Below are positions 25,474 through 33,425 of a DNA stretch of 45,772 nucleotides, piece by piece. Source of the stretch: Beijerinckiaceae bacterium (GTDB taxonomy: Bacteria; Pseudomonadota; Alphaproteobacteria; Rhizobiales; Beijerinckiaceae); the NCBI GenBank assembly GCA_030684835.1, contig JAUXWZ010000002.1, forward strand, positions 1 through 45,772, written 5' to 3'. Made by a program: the position numbers and the translations under genes. The notes below the pieces were generated by a model. It was not told the origin of the DNA and searched no databases. It saw only the letters and a program-made list of their open reading frames with translations. The number at the start of each line of letters is the position of its first letter. The stretch's first letter is position 1.

Positions 25474-26157
25474 TTAGCTGGCTTCCGGCGCGGCGACGTC
25501 GGCGTCTTCCTGGCGTGCAACGGGCGCCGCAATGACGGTGACCATCTCGGGCGTCGCCTCGGCTCTCACGTCCAACCCGGATGCGCGCGCGATAAGGCCC
25601 GTGTAGAACGCCTGAATGCCGTGCGCGTCCACGCTGCCGCTTTCAGGCTCACCTTGCAACAGCGCGGGCACGCCGCTGGCCAGCCGGAGGTTTGGACCGC
25701 TGGCCGACACCGACAGCGTCATTTGATCGCTCTCGCCGACAACTTCGACTTTAAGCAAGCCGCCGCGCGGGATCGCCGCCGCCGCGATGAGGCACATGTT
25801 GAGCATGAGCTTCACTTTGTTCTTCGGCATGAGGGCGCGCGGCGCAGTCCATTCGAGCTTGGTGCGATCATCCGATAGCAGATTGCGCGCAACGCTCTCG
25901 CCGTCGCCCGAGTCGATGAACGCTCCAGCTGATCCGGCTGATCCAAAGGCAAGGCGGCAAAATTGCAGTTTGGCGGAGGCTGTGCGGGCGCTCTTCTGGA
26001 TGAGTTCGGTGGCGATGGCGCGCATTTCAGCGTCCTTCTCCTCCTCCAGCACTTCGAGTCCGTTCACGATGGCGCCGACAGGACTGATCACGTCATGGCA
26101 AACGCGTGAGCAGAGAAGGGCGGCGAGGTCGAGGGGGTCGAGGCTGATAGCCGGCAT
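25474..26157 (-). CDS. chpT: Histidine phosphotransferase ChpT
   Basis: A 227-residue protein. The N-terminal helix pair holds the phospho-His in RVCHDVISPVGAIVNGLEVL (H21) and the C-terminal part is a degenerate HATPase-like domain that binds no ATP. ChpT takes phosphate from CckA and passes it to CtrA and CpdR. Its place 0.5 kb from ctrA strengthens the call. I start it at ATG 26157, which opens the conserved region; the frame extends to 26343 with a low-complexity N-terminus lacking conservation. The CheY-like gene follows in the same direction. Confidence 0.9.
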   Translation of the reverse strand: MPAISLDPLDLAALLCSRVCHDVISPVGAIVNGLEVLEEEKDAEMRAIATELIQKSARTASAKLQFCRLAFGSAGSAGAFIDSGDGESVARNLLSDDRTKLEWTAPRALMPKNKVKLMLNMCLIAAAAIPRGGLLKVEVVGESDQMTLSVSASGPNLRLASGVPALLQGEPESGSVDAHGIQAFYTGLIARASGLDVRAEATPEMVTVIAAPVARQEDADVAAPEAS

Positions 26158-26369
26158 GGTTCCGTCCGAAGGTGGCGCAACTGGCGCTAGCGTCAGTGAT
26201 AGGGCCTGGGCCTTTACGCGGCCCACCCGGCGCGAAGCGAACGAAACGAATCGTTTTCCGCACGAATTAGTTTTGGTCATAGCCCCCCCGGGCGCCGTTG
26301 GCCAGACGCCCGATGATGCTTTAGAAGACATGTATCGAGTCAAGATGCGGCCATCCGGTGACAGCGGGC

Positions 26370-27224
26370 ATGTACCTACGGACAGATGAGGCCGCCGCAG
26401 CGGTTGCGCAGCTTGCGGGCGCGGGTGTCGTACAGGCGATGGCGGATCTGGCGGTCGCCGCAGGTTCGGAGATCGCGCGTCTGATGAAGCTTGGTTTCGA
26501 GACGCGCACGAAATCAGATTTCTCCCCGGTCACGATCTGCGACGAGAACGCCGAGAAAGTGATTCTCGCCGGCCTGGAAGCGCTTTTCCCGGAAATCCCC
26601 GTTGTTGCAGAAGAGGCCGCCGCCGCCGGATTTGTGCCCGCTTGCGGCGATCTTTTCTTTCTCGTGGACCCGCTCGACGGCACGAAAGAGTTTATTGGCG
26701 GCAAGCCCGATTTCACCGTCAACATTGCGCTGGTCTGCAAGGGGGCGCCTCTTGCGGGGGCCGTTTATGCGCCCGCCTTGCGCGAGCTTTGGGTTGGCTC
26801 GCGCATGGGCGGTGTTCCGCGCGCGGCGAAAGCTGAAACGGACCCCGGCGCGCCCGCGCCTTTGTTCGAGTCGATGCGAGACATACATGCGCGGCCCCGT
26901 CCGGCGGACGGTCTGGTGGCGCTGGTCAGTCGTTTGCATACAGGCCCACAGGTGGAGGCCTTTCTCTCCGGCCTTAGCATTGCAGAGCGCCGCGACATGG
27001 GATCATCGCTGAAGTTTTGCCTTCTGGCGGAGGGCGTAGCGGATGTTTACCCACGATTGAGCCCCACCATGGAATGGGACACAGCGGCAGGCGATGCCGT
27101 GCTGCGCGCCGCGGGCGGCGCCACGTTTGATGAGGCCGGCGGCGATCTGCGCTATGGCAAGTCGGACGATAATTTCCGCAACCCCAATTTCGTCTCATGG
27201 GGCGCGTCGCAGGCGGGAAGCTGA
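26370..27224 (+). CDS. cysQ: 3'(2'),5'-bisphosphate nucleotidase CysQ
   Basis: A 284-residue enzyme of the inositol monophosphatase fold. The metal motifs are present: SDFSPVTICDENAEKVI, EEAAAAG, DPLDGTKEF and EWDTAAGDAVL. It removes the 3'-phosphate from PAP made in sulfate assimilation. ATG 26370 starts the conserved helix region; an in-frame GTG at 26358 is possible. It is divergent from chpT, with 200 bases between them. No sulfate genes are near, so it stands alone. Confidence 0.93.
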   Translation: MYLRTDEAAAAVAQLAGAGVVQAMADLAVAAGSEIARLMKLGFETRTKSDFSPVTICDENAEKVILAGLEALFPEIPVVAEEAAAAGFVPACGDLFFLVDPLDGTKEFIGGKPDFTVNIALVCKGAPLAGAVYAPALRELWVGSRMGGVPRAAKAETDPGAPAPLFESMRDIHARPRPADGLVALVSRLHTGPQVEAFLSGLSIAERRDMGSSLKFCLLAEGVADVYPRLSPTMEWDTAAGDAVLRAAGGATFDEAGGDLRYGKSDDNFRNPNFVSWGASQAGS

Positions 27225-27436
27225 CGCAAAACTGCCCGGCGCTGGCGACTCATTGACCGCAAAGGGCGTTCGGGCGGGCAATCAGGCGAATCGCAAGACT
27301 CTGTTAACCCTGTCGCTGCATGTTTGACTCGATGATGGCGCATAGGCGCTGTCGCCACGCCGCAGCCACGTTTCGTCCGCTGTTTCGCCAGATGTCGGGT
27401 CGAAACAGGTCCACGGGGCACATGGGAGTGAAGGAT

Positions 27437-28018
27437 ATGCGCTCACATTCGCGCAGGGATATCATGACAATGCTCGCCGCTGCGGCCGCCGCCGCCGGCG
27501 CGCCGGGCGTCGCGCTTGCACAGGCCGCTCGCCCGCAACGTTTTTCAAGCAATGAACTTATGGATAGCGGCCATCAATTCTTTGGCTCCGTTTCGCGTGG
27601 GCTCGCATCCGTGGTCGAGGAAGCGACAAAGCGCTGGGGTCAGCCCAACGCCTACATCCTCGGCCAGGAGGCCGGAGGCGCCTTCGTCGCTGGCGCGCGT
27701 TATGGCGAGGGCATGATGTACACCCGCAACGCGGGCGATCTTCGCGTTTACTGGCAGGGGCCGTCGCTCGGCTTCGACGCGGGCGCCGATGGCGCGCGCA
27801 CCATGATTCTCGTTTACAATCTCCCCGCCACCAACGCGATCTACCGGCGCTTTGGCGGGGTTAATGGCTCCGCCTACCTTATTGGCGGGTTTGGATTCAC
27901 CGCGCTCACGGCCGATGATGTGGTGCTCGTGCCCATTCGCGCGGGGATCGGTGCGCGACTCGGCGTGAACCTTGGCTATCTGAAGTTCACCCCCGAATCG
28001 ACCTGGAATCCCTTCTGA
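27437..28018 (+). CDS. eipA: EipA-like envelope integrity protein (DUF1134)
   Basis: A 193-residue secreted protein. The N-terminus SHSRRDIMTMLAAAAAAAG has a twin-Arg motif (R6-R7) before the hydrophobic core, and a cleavage site at ALA-QAA. The mature beta-rich part contains GHQFFGSVSRGLASVVEEA, RYGEGMMYTRN, YWQGPSLGFDAGADG and RFGGVNGSAYLIGGFG, the DUF1134 landmarks. In Brucella EipA is periplasmic and needed for envelope integrity. AAGG just upstream supports ATG 27437; in-frame ATG 27422 and GTG 27428 are alternatives. Tandem hairpins follow. Confidence 0.9.
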   Translation: MRSHSRRDIMTMLAAAAAAAGAPGVALAQAARPQRFSSNELMDSGHQFFGSVSRGLASVVEEATKRWGQPNAYILGQEAGGAFVAGARYGEGMMYTRNAGDLRVYWQGPSLGFDAGADGARTMILVYNLPATNAIYRRFGGVNGSAYLIGGFGFTALTADDVVLVPIRAGIGARLGVNLGYLKFTPESTWNPF

Positions 28019-28042
28019 CGAACCCGCGCCAAGCGCGTTGTG

Positions 28043-28160
28043 GCAGGCGGTAACGCCCGCCTGTTCTTAGTTTCCATGCAGGCGGTAACGCCCGCCTGTT
28101 CTTAGTTTCCATGCAGGCGATATGCGCCCGCCTCTTTTTGATTTCCATGCGGGCGCATGG
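28043..28160 (+). repeat. Tandem 35-base hairpin repeat after eipA
   Basis: Three copies start at 28043, 28078 and 28113 and a partial fourth at 28149 (period 35, 35, 36). The first two are identical. Each opens with the stem CAGGCGG/CCGCCTG around TAACGC and ends in TTCTTAGTTTCCAT. The third has changed loop bases and a T-run (CTTTTTG), so it probably acts as a terminator of eipA. Confidence 0.8.
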
Positions 28161-28282
28161 CATGGTCCTGCGACAATGAAGGCGTCCCTTGAACTGGGGG
28201 CGACCGGTTTTGTGTAACAGCGTTTTTCTGATGCGAGCGCTGGCGCGCGCCTCTGGAAGCGCACCGAACCATTGCTGCGCGC

Positions 28283-29461
28283 GTGATCGAACAGCTTATG
28301 ATTTTTGCGTTGGGGTTCCTGTTTGCAGGGCTCCTGATGCTGATGTTCCTCCCGGCGATATGGCGTCGCGCGCTGCGCTTGACGCAGCGCCGCGTTGAAC
28401 AGCTTTTGCCCATTTCGATGACTGAGGTGGCTGCGGAGCGCGACCAGTTGCGCGCCCAATTCGCCATTGAACGCCGCCGCCTCGAACAGGTCAGCGAGGC
28501 GCTCGTCGAGACGCGCGCGAAAGATCTCGCAGAACTTAGCCGTCGCGGTGCGCGCCTCACCACCTTGCAGGCGCAGGTCGAGACGTTGGGCGCACGCGCG
28601 CAAGCGCTGGAATCTTCGCTCGTTGAGGCCGAGCGCCGCGCCGCGCATGCGGAAGGCGTGTGGAGCGCGCTCGAAAAGGAAGTGATGGACTCGTCCGCAC
28701 TTGCGCACCGGCGCATGGAAGACAGCATTGCTCTGCAGCGCGGCATCCTCGCCGCATCCGACCTTGCAGACACGCGCCGGGTGCAGATTGCTGGACTTGA
28801 GACGCAGCTGGAGGCGCTGCGCGCGGAGCTTGACGCCACGCAACGCGATCTGGCGCACACGCGCTTGCAATTGTCCGAGAAGACCTCGGCCGCGGACCTG
28901 TACGCCAAGGAACGTGATTTCACGCGTTCCGATCTTGTCGCTTCCAACACGCGGCGAGAGGCGTTGCAAAAAGAGTTCGACGCCCTCGCCGCAACGCTTG
29001 CGGAGCGTGAGGACGCATTGCGCGAGACCCAGCGAACACGCACGCGGTTGTCGAACGAAATGGCCGATCAGGCGCGCGCTCTTGAGGCCGCGCAGGCCCG
29101 GGAAGCCGAGCTACGCGCGCAATCACACGCCACTTTGGACGCGCACCACGACGAAGCGCGGAAGAGCGCAGAACGGGCGCAGGAATTGCGCGGCGAACGT
29201 GATGCTCTTCAGGGTGCGCTGGAGGCGGTCCGCCGCGATGCCGCAATTCTGCGAGACGAAGCTGCAACCCGACCCGCGATCCTCCCAGCAGGCGACCGGG
29301 TAGATGAGATTCTGCGGCAGACCATCTCCGACATAGGCGCAGAGGTTCTCCGTCTTACGGACGCGCTGGAACAACAGAGCCGGCAGGATGTGGACGCCAG
29401 CCCGGCAGAACGTATCCAGCGCCTGCAAAACACCGCGGGCAGGGCAAGTTCCCGCGTTTGA
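28283..29461 (+). CDS. Membrane-anchored coiled-coil protein, unknown role
   Basis: A 392-residue protein. One N-terminal helix, LMIFALGFLFAGLLMLMFLP, is followed by a short RAL/RRRVEQLLP basic stretch and then a continuous heptad region from about residue 48 to 320, rich in Arg, Glu, Ala and Gln. It ends in a less regular Pro-containing tail (GDRVDEILRQTISDIGAEV). The shape recalls RmuC-like or other septal scaffold proteins, but the nuclease-like domain of RmuC is absent. The start GTG 28283 has only a weak ribosome site; ATG 28301 is possible. I recognise no named family, though similar proteins are common in Rhizobiales. Confidence 0.72.
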   Translation: MIEQLMIFALGFLFAGLLMLMFLPAIWRRALRLTQRRVEQLLPISMTEVAAERDQLRAQFAIERRRLEQVSEALVETRAKDLAELSRRGARLTTLQAQVETLGARAQALESSLVEAERRAAHAEGVWSALEKEVMDSSALAHRRMEDSIALQRGILAASDLADTRRVQIAGLETQLEALRAELDATQRDLAHTRLQLSEKTSAADLYAKERDFTRSDLVASNTRREALQKEFDALAATLAEREDALRETQRTRTRLSNEMADQARALEAAQAREAELRAQSHATLDAHHDEARKSAERAQELRGERDALQGALEAVRRDAAILRDEAATRPAILPAGDRVDEILRQTISDIGAEVLRLTDALEQQSRQDVDASPAERIQRLQNTAGRASSRV

Positions 29462-29536
29462 CGTCGATCACGCGGCCCGCACAACGCCATCGCGCACATA
29501 ATGCAGAAGCCGCCACACCAATCAGGATGGTACCGC

Positions 29537-29566
29537 TTGCGCGCGCCGGTCCGACAAGGCTATAGA
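29537..29566 (+). promoter_or_regulatory. Promoter of tRNA-Glu
   Basis: TTGCGC (29537-29542) and TATAGA (29561-29566) are 18 bases apart, with the -10 about 28 bases before the first base of the tRNA. Confidence 0.5.
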
Positions 29567-29594
29567 GGCGTCCTCGCCGTTCAACGGCGACCCG

Positions 29595-29669
29595 CTCCCT
29601 TCGTCTAGCGGTCCAGGACGTCGCCCTCTCACGGCGAAAACAGGGGTTCGATTCCCCTAGGGAGCGCCA
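29595..29669 (+). tRNA. tRNA-Glu (CTC), target of the integrated element
   Basis: Acceptor GCTCCCT pairs with AGGGAGC, the anticodon stem is TCGCC/GGCGA with loop CTCTCAC (anticodon CTC), the T-arm is AGGGG-TTCGATT-CCCCT, and CCA is encoded after a G discriminator. The variable loop appears to be only 3 nt (AAC), where 4 nt is normal. The second copy of its 3' part at 42975 has the longer form. The 3' part of this gene was probably supplied by the integrated element. Confidence 0.95.
29622..29665 (+). repeat. Left attachment site (attL) in tRNA-Glu
   Basis: The 3' 44 bases of tRNA-Glu, from the anticodon stem to the acceptor end, recur at 42975-43019 in direct orientation. The two copies are identical except for one extra A in the A-run of the right copy. 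This is the classic footprint of a tyrosine recombinase element. Confidence 0.9.
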
Positions 29670-29742
29670 AAGAATTCAAATACTTACGGGTCCAGTTTGC
29701 TGCCTCGTCAAATACTCGTCCAATATCGTTTCCGGCCGTGGG

Positions 29743-30630
29743 TCATTCGTCGTCTTCGAACAATTCGCGAGCGGGGGGGCTAGCAGGGATTATTGAGTAA
29801 ACCCTAACAATCTCGGTCTTCTGTTCAGTCAGAGTTCCATCCTTGGCGTATCGGTAGTCAAACTTCACGGTCGTTCGCAGCCCATCGCCCGGCTTAATCG
29901 TGTGTATTCCGCTCTGAAACTCACTCAGCCAGGTTTCGTCCGTAATTCGGGCATAGATGTCTGATCTCCCATGCCTGAATTGCCATTGCGACTTTCCGAG
30001 GAAGTCCGGCTTTCTGATGATCAGCACCATGTCAACGGTGTTCGATAACTGCTGCTCTGTGTCGTCGGGAACGTAATCGAGGGGCGACCATGTTTGCCTA
30101 AGATCAACCTGAAACTCGGTGGCGTCTAACGTGATGGTAAGCCTCTCTCCCTCCTTGAACTTTGCCTTGGCGCGTTGGATTTTGTCCAGCGGCTGCGCCA
30201 ACCGTGCGGCATTTACAGGAGGGTAGTCCGGCAGATGACGAGCCTCTGTTTTCGCGGCCAAATCCCGCAATTCAGCCGTTAGGTCCCGAACGTTCAGTTT
30301 TTGGTGGGTCGGGTCACTGTCCAGCCAGCGTATTGCGGCATACTTGGCCTCGACCAAGTACTTCCCTACAGCTGGCTTCCAATCAAGTTCTTTGATGGCC
30401 TGATCGTCGACCGCGCGCAGCAGGTTCCGGAGGAACACTTTGAGGCTAGACTTCTCGACATCATCCAGGATGAGGGACGTGCGGATGCTTGAGTCGACGC
30501 TGGCGATGACGACATCGTCGAACTCCTCGAAGGCCCTAATAAGATCAGCCGCGATTTCAAAGATGCGTGCCACTGAGCCATCGTCGACGTAATGCAAAGT
30601 CAAGACCACATCGGCTGCTTCGGACGGCAT
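29743..30630 (-). CDS. Island protein of unknown function, 295 residues
   Basis: Acidic, soluble protein without membrane segments or signal peptide. It opens MPSEAADVVLTLHYVDDGS and has an early VVIASVDSSIRTSLIL block, a middle helical region (NLLRAVDDQAIKELD) and a beta-rich C-terminal half with DMVLIIRKPDFLGKSQWQFR and a strand pattern ending IIPASPPARELFEDDE. ATG 30630 has GGGGGAG upstream. It sits at the left end of the island facing the tRNA, a usual place for cargo. I recognise no family. A defence or stress role is possible only by location. Confidence 0.65.
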   Translation of the reverse strand: MPSEAADVVLTLHYVDDGSVARIFEIAADLIRAFEEFDDVVIASVDSSIRTSLILDDVEKSSLKVFLRNLLRAVDDQAIKELDWKPAVGKYLVEAKYAAIRWLDSDPTHQKLNVRDLTAELRDLAAKTEARHLPDYPPVNAARLAQPLDKIQRAKAKFKEGERLTITLDATEFQVDLRQTWSPLDYVPDDTEQQLSNTVDMVLIIRKPDFLGKSQWQFRHGRSDIYARITDETWLSEFQSGIHTIKPGDGLRTTVKFDYRYAKDGTLTEQKTEIVRVYSIIPASPPARELFEDDE

Positions 30631-30882
30631 GTCTCCCCCTATACCTAAAGTGATTTGGATGGGCAGCATTCCGCAAGTCTAACCGAATTTAGTCTCTTAG
30701 TCCTGCAGGCAGGGTTTTCGAGTCTTGGCTGGGTAAAAATCACGCTTCCAAATATAGACCATGCCTTGCGTCATAGGTCGTTCAAACTCACTCTGAACCC
30801 GCTGTAAGCCGTGGGACCGCAGGTCTGATGATGCCGATCCGTTGCCCCCGTGGTCAACGTCGAGGCCAAGCGACAGCACTTG

Positions 30883-30906
30883 TGGTGGTCAGCACATGGT
30901 GGTCAG
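30883..30906. repeat. 10-base direct repeats before the AlpA-like gene
   Basis: TGGTGGTCAG occurs at 30883-30892 and 30897-30906, start to start 14 bases, about 90 bases ahead of the small DNA-binding gene. A related GTGGTCA lies at about 30850. These could be binding sites for that regulator or for the recombinase. Confidence 0.35.
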
Positions 30907-30996
30907 AATTTAGACCATGCCTGCGGCACAGGGTTTTCTTGAATTTTTTGCTTTCGCTGCCGCGGCATCTGGACTACTGTGCCCCGTGGAGTACAC

Positions 30997-31197
30997 ATGC
31001 GAAAGATAGCGTACACGGTGGATGAAGCGGTCGCGGCTGGACCGATAGGCCGATCCAAAATCTACGAGGCGATGCGAAGAGGTGACCTTCCTGCACATAA
31101 ATGCGGGCGGCGCACATTCGTGTTAGTTGAAGATTTTGAGAGATATCTAAAGGCGCAGCCACCTCAGCGATTAACGCCGATTCCGCGCGCCAATTGA
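30997..31197 (+). CDS. AlpA/excisionase-like DNA-binding protein
   Basis: A 66-residue protein. It opens MRKIAYTVDEAVAAGPIGRSK and continues IYEAMRRGDLPAHKCGRR with VLVEDFERYL: a winged helix of the MerR/AlpA/excisionase group, with the helix-turn-helix over residues 7-40. Such proteins control excision or transcription of integrated elements. ATG 30997 is preceded by GTGGAG about 6 bases away. It heads a small plus-strand gene string in the island. Confidence 0.75.
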   Translation: MRKIAYTVDEAVAAGPIGRSKIYEAMRRGDLPAHKCGRRTFVLVEDFERYLKAQPPQRLTPIPRAN

Positions 31198-31244
31198 ACC
31201 AGTCTAACTTACAAAAGCGCATCAATTATTAAGCCGGAGGTCAC

Positions 31245-31487
31245 ATGAGTGTGTTTCCTTTTCCAGCCAATAGACGCGTGAGGATGCTTCGAAAGTTGGC
31301 TGCCCAACTCGCCTCTGCGGACGCTGCCGCGGCTCAGAATATTCTGTCGTATCGCCTCGCTAATCATGCCCGTTTATTGGCGCGCAAAGGCATTGAGCCT
31401 GCTGACATCGCCAGGGATGTCCGTGGTTTCGAAGCCGCGGCGAGGCGCTGGATAATTCCAACGAACTCTAAGGGGCGTGGAACATGA
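31245..31487 (+). CDS. DUF6074-like small protein
   Basis: An 80-residue mainly helical protein with ribosome site GGAGG before ATG 31245. It starts MSVFPFPANRRVRMLRKLAAQ and has Ala-rich helices and basic patches, with a FPF-opening and the RR-RM pattern of DUF6074-like proteins common on rhizobial islands. Its stop overlaps the next start by ATGA, so both are translated together. Function unknown. Confidence 0.6.
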   Translation: MSVFPFPANRRVRMLRKLAAQLASADAAAAQNILSYRLANHARLLARKGIEPADIARDVRGFEAAARRWIIPTNSKGRGT

Positions 31488-32065
31488 CCGGGTTCAGAGC
31501 GGATCGAACAGGGAGGTCGACTCGCGATCTTAATGGTAGCAAGGCCCAGAGGGATCTGAACCCGAGAGGGTTATTCATCCCGTTGGAGCGTGAACTAATT
31601 GAGAGCCCCGCCTATCGTAGGATGAGCATCAACGCGAGGCGCATGCTGGACCGGATCTTCTCGGAACATTTGGCGCACAACAGATATCAAAACGGTCGCC
31701 TTCCTGTAACATATGCCGATTTCGAAAACGTCGGCGTGCAGCGGAAATATATTCGATCCTCCATCGACGAATTAGTTGCACTCGGTTTGGTTGAGGAGAC
31801 GTTTACCGGCAGAAAACGGTTTGGTGACCTGCCGGGAAGGCCTTCACTGTATCGGATAACATGGATTGGTACGATCTCTCAGAAGGGGGGGACTTCCCCA
31901 CCGACGGACGAATGGCGCTCTATTCAGACCTCTGAGCAGGCAGAAGAGCGCGTGAAGTCTGCAAAAGAGATGCGGTCGCAGAAAAATTCTACCGCACTGG
32001 TCAAACGTCGCAACGTTGGTTGCCAAAGGTCTACTACAGATAGGTTGTCAAATGACAACCACTGA
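31484..32065 (+). CDS. Winged-helix-like island protein, unknown
   Basis: A 193-residue basic protein. After GLFIPLERELIESPAYRRMS it has a helical region (NARRMLDRIFSEHLAHN), then VTYADFENVGVQRKYIRSS and LVALGLVEETFTGRKR, a winged-helix pattern like those in plasmid or phage replication or partition proteins. The C-terminal 50 residues are Ser/Lys-rich and look disordered. It overlaps the DUF6074-like gene by 4 bases. I cannot assign a role more precisely. Confidence 0.6.
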   Translation: MTGFRADRTGRSTRDLNGSKAQRDLNPRGLFIPLERELIESPAYRRMSINARRMLDRIFSEHLAHNRYQNGRLPVTYADFENVGVQRKYIRSSIDELVALGLVEETFTGRKRFGDLPGRPSLYRITWIGTISQKGGTSPPTDEWRSIQTSEQAEERVKSAKEMRSQKNSTALVKRRNVGCQRSTTDRLSNDNH

Positions 32066-32160
32066 AGCGAGTTCCCAAAAGAACACTACTCTAGATATTT
32101 TGCCTTTAGTCGCGTTCAGCGAACTTATCTCAGCGCTGAGAGCGACGAGGAGTCTCTCAC

Positions 32161-32493
32161 GTGAATAAACGAAATCTACTGACAGTAACCATTCGCAGCG
32201 AAAGAGAGTTCCCCGACGTCGCTGCGTTCCTCCGGCGGGCGGTGGCCGACGGCGAACAACCACGAGAGGTGCGCAAGCATCTGCTCAGAAGGTTGTGGAA
32301 GTTGCACTACGCTTGGCTACCTCGCTGTTCAGCGGCGAAGGAGATCGCTGGAGATTGGCGGGCGTTTGTCCCCACGGAAGCGACTCCCGCGCCCGGGACC
32401 AAGCAGGAATGGTTCGTGAGGTTGCGTGCTGTCTGTCCAACGCCCTTGTCAGAACGTCAAATCAGCACAGACCTGGACGCAACGTTTCGGTGA
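32161..32493 (+). CDS. Hypothetical island protein, 110 residues
   Basis: GTG start with GAGGAG about 10 bases upstream. The product opens MNKRNLLTVTIRSEREFPDV and has a basic helical middle (REVRKHLLRRLWKLHYAW) and a less ordered end. The plus-strand order with its neighbours supports it, but the match to coding statistics is modest and no family is evident. Confidence 0.45.
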   Translation: MNKRNLLTVTIRSEREFPDVAAFLRRAVADGEQPREVRKHLLRRLWKLHYAWLPRCSAAKEIAGDWRAFVPTEATPAPGTKQEWFVRLRAVCPTPLSERQISTDLDATFR

Positions 32494-32907
32494 TACAACG
32501 CTGGCCCCGGGGCCGAGCCTTGCCCGGTGAGGCTCTCGTGCGTTGGAGGCGTCATACTGAGCCCTGCGCCTGTTGGCCTTCACGCGCCGTCGGAACCTCT
32601 GCGCTGATGGCTTCAGCCCGCTAGCCGCCCGCCGGGCGCCATACGTTGTGTCCGTGTATTTCGACTTCGACGAGCCGCCGGCGCCGTCTGGTCACAGCAG
32701 CTGTGACTTTCGACCTCTTTGATGATGCGCCGCCGTCGGCATAGCGTCCGCCGCACCGCAAGTCTCGGCGCCAAGACACTGCGATGCCGCCTGCGTTGCA
32801 AATTGCCGCTCGGGGCCGCCTTACAGCGAGCCGCCTGCATTTCCGTTCAATTTTGATGCCGAAACGTTCGGGAAATGTATCATTGACGTGCAGTTGGAGA
32901 GCGTGTG
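32494..32907. other. 414-base gap with a 7-bp inverted repeat
   Basis: No supported gene. GTCACAG (32691-32697) and CTGTGAC (32701-32707) flank CAG, a compact palindrome that could be a regulator site or a hairpin. An RBS-like GGAGAG precedes the next gene at its right end. Confidence 0.5.
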
Positions 32908-33099
32908 ATGGCCACTGACCGTGAGGAAGACGTAAGCGAGGAAGTCCGCCGGGTCCGAGCGCTGTGCTGCGCGATAATCGCCCGCTGTGATGCGGCGGGC
33001 GTACCATCATTGGCAGGGCGCTTGATCATGCGCGCGGAAACGCTCGAAGAGGTGGACGAGTACATTCGCGCCGAACTTGGACACACGAGGATCCATTGA
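32908..33099 (+). CDS. Small island protein, 63 residues
   Basis: Opens MATDREEDVSEEVRRVRALC and is an acidic, helical protein. GGAGAG lies upstream and its stop overlaps the next start (TTGA, 4 bases). The three genes from here to 33949 are linked by such 4-base overlaps, which makes them a compact, phage-like or satellite-like cassette. Role unknown. Confidence 0.55.
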   Translation: MATDREEDVSEEVRRVRALCCAIIARCDAAGVPSLAGRLIMRAETLEEVDEYIRAELGHTRIH

Positions 33100-33425
33100 C
33101 CTTCCAACAGCCCAAACTTTCGGTCGACGCCAGCAGAGTCGCCCACATCGAGTCGGTAAGGCAGTCGGCCCTTGGCGCCACTCGAGCAGCGCAGGAGCGA
33201 ATGAATCATGCTCATTCGTCCGTCCGGTCTGCTCAGGAGCAGCTGAAACGTGCAAAGGACTTCCGGGCGCGCGAGAAGGACCTGGAGGCTTTGAGGCGCG
33301 CCGTGTCGGACGCTGAGCGCGAGTATCAGCAGGCCTGTGCCGAGCAGACGGTCGCGGCAGAAAATTGGCATGCAGCTGGTCAGATCGCTAAGCGTGTTGC
33401 TGAGTATGCGAGGGGGCAATCGTGA
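33096..33425 (+). CDS. Coiled-coil island protein, 109 residues
   Basis: TTG start overlaps the stop of the 63-residue gene. Residues about 25-85 are heptad-like (AQERMNHAHSSVRSAQEQ, then KDLEALRRAVSDAEREY), suggesting a coiled-coil dimer. The stop overlaps the GTG of the next gene (GTGA). Unknown function, but the overlaps on both sides support translation. Confidence 0.55.
   Translation: MTFQQPKLSVDASRVAHIESVRQSALGATRAAQERMNHAHSSVRSAQEQLKRAKDFRAREKDLEALRRAVSDAEREYQQACAEQTVAAENWHAAGQIAKRVAEYARGQS

Noticed and set aside
28043..28160. CRISPR array
   Set aside because: The repeat is directly tandem with no variable spacers, so it is a hairpin repeat and not CRISPR. No cas gene is near.
28067..29043. 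Long minus-strand frames opposite the coiled-coil gene
   Set aside because: They are low-complexity Arg/Ser/Ala translations produced by the high-GC, heptad-rich gene on the plus strand, and lack start signals.
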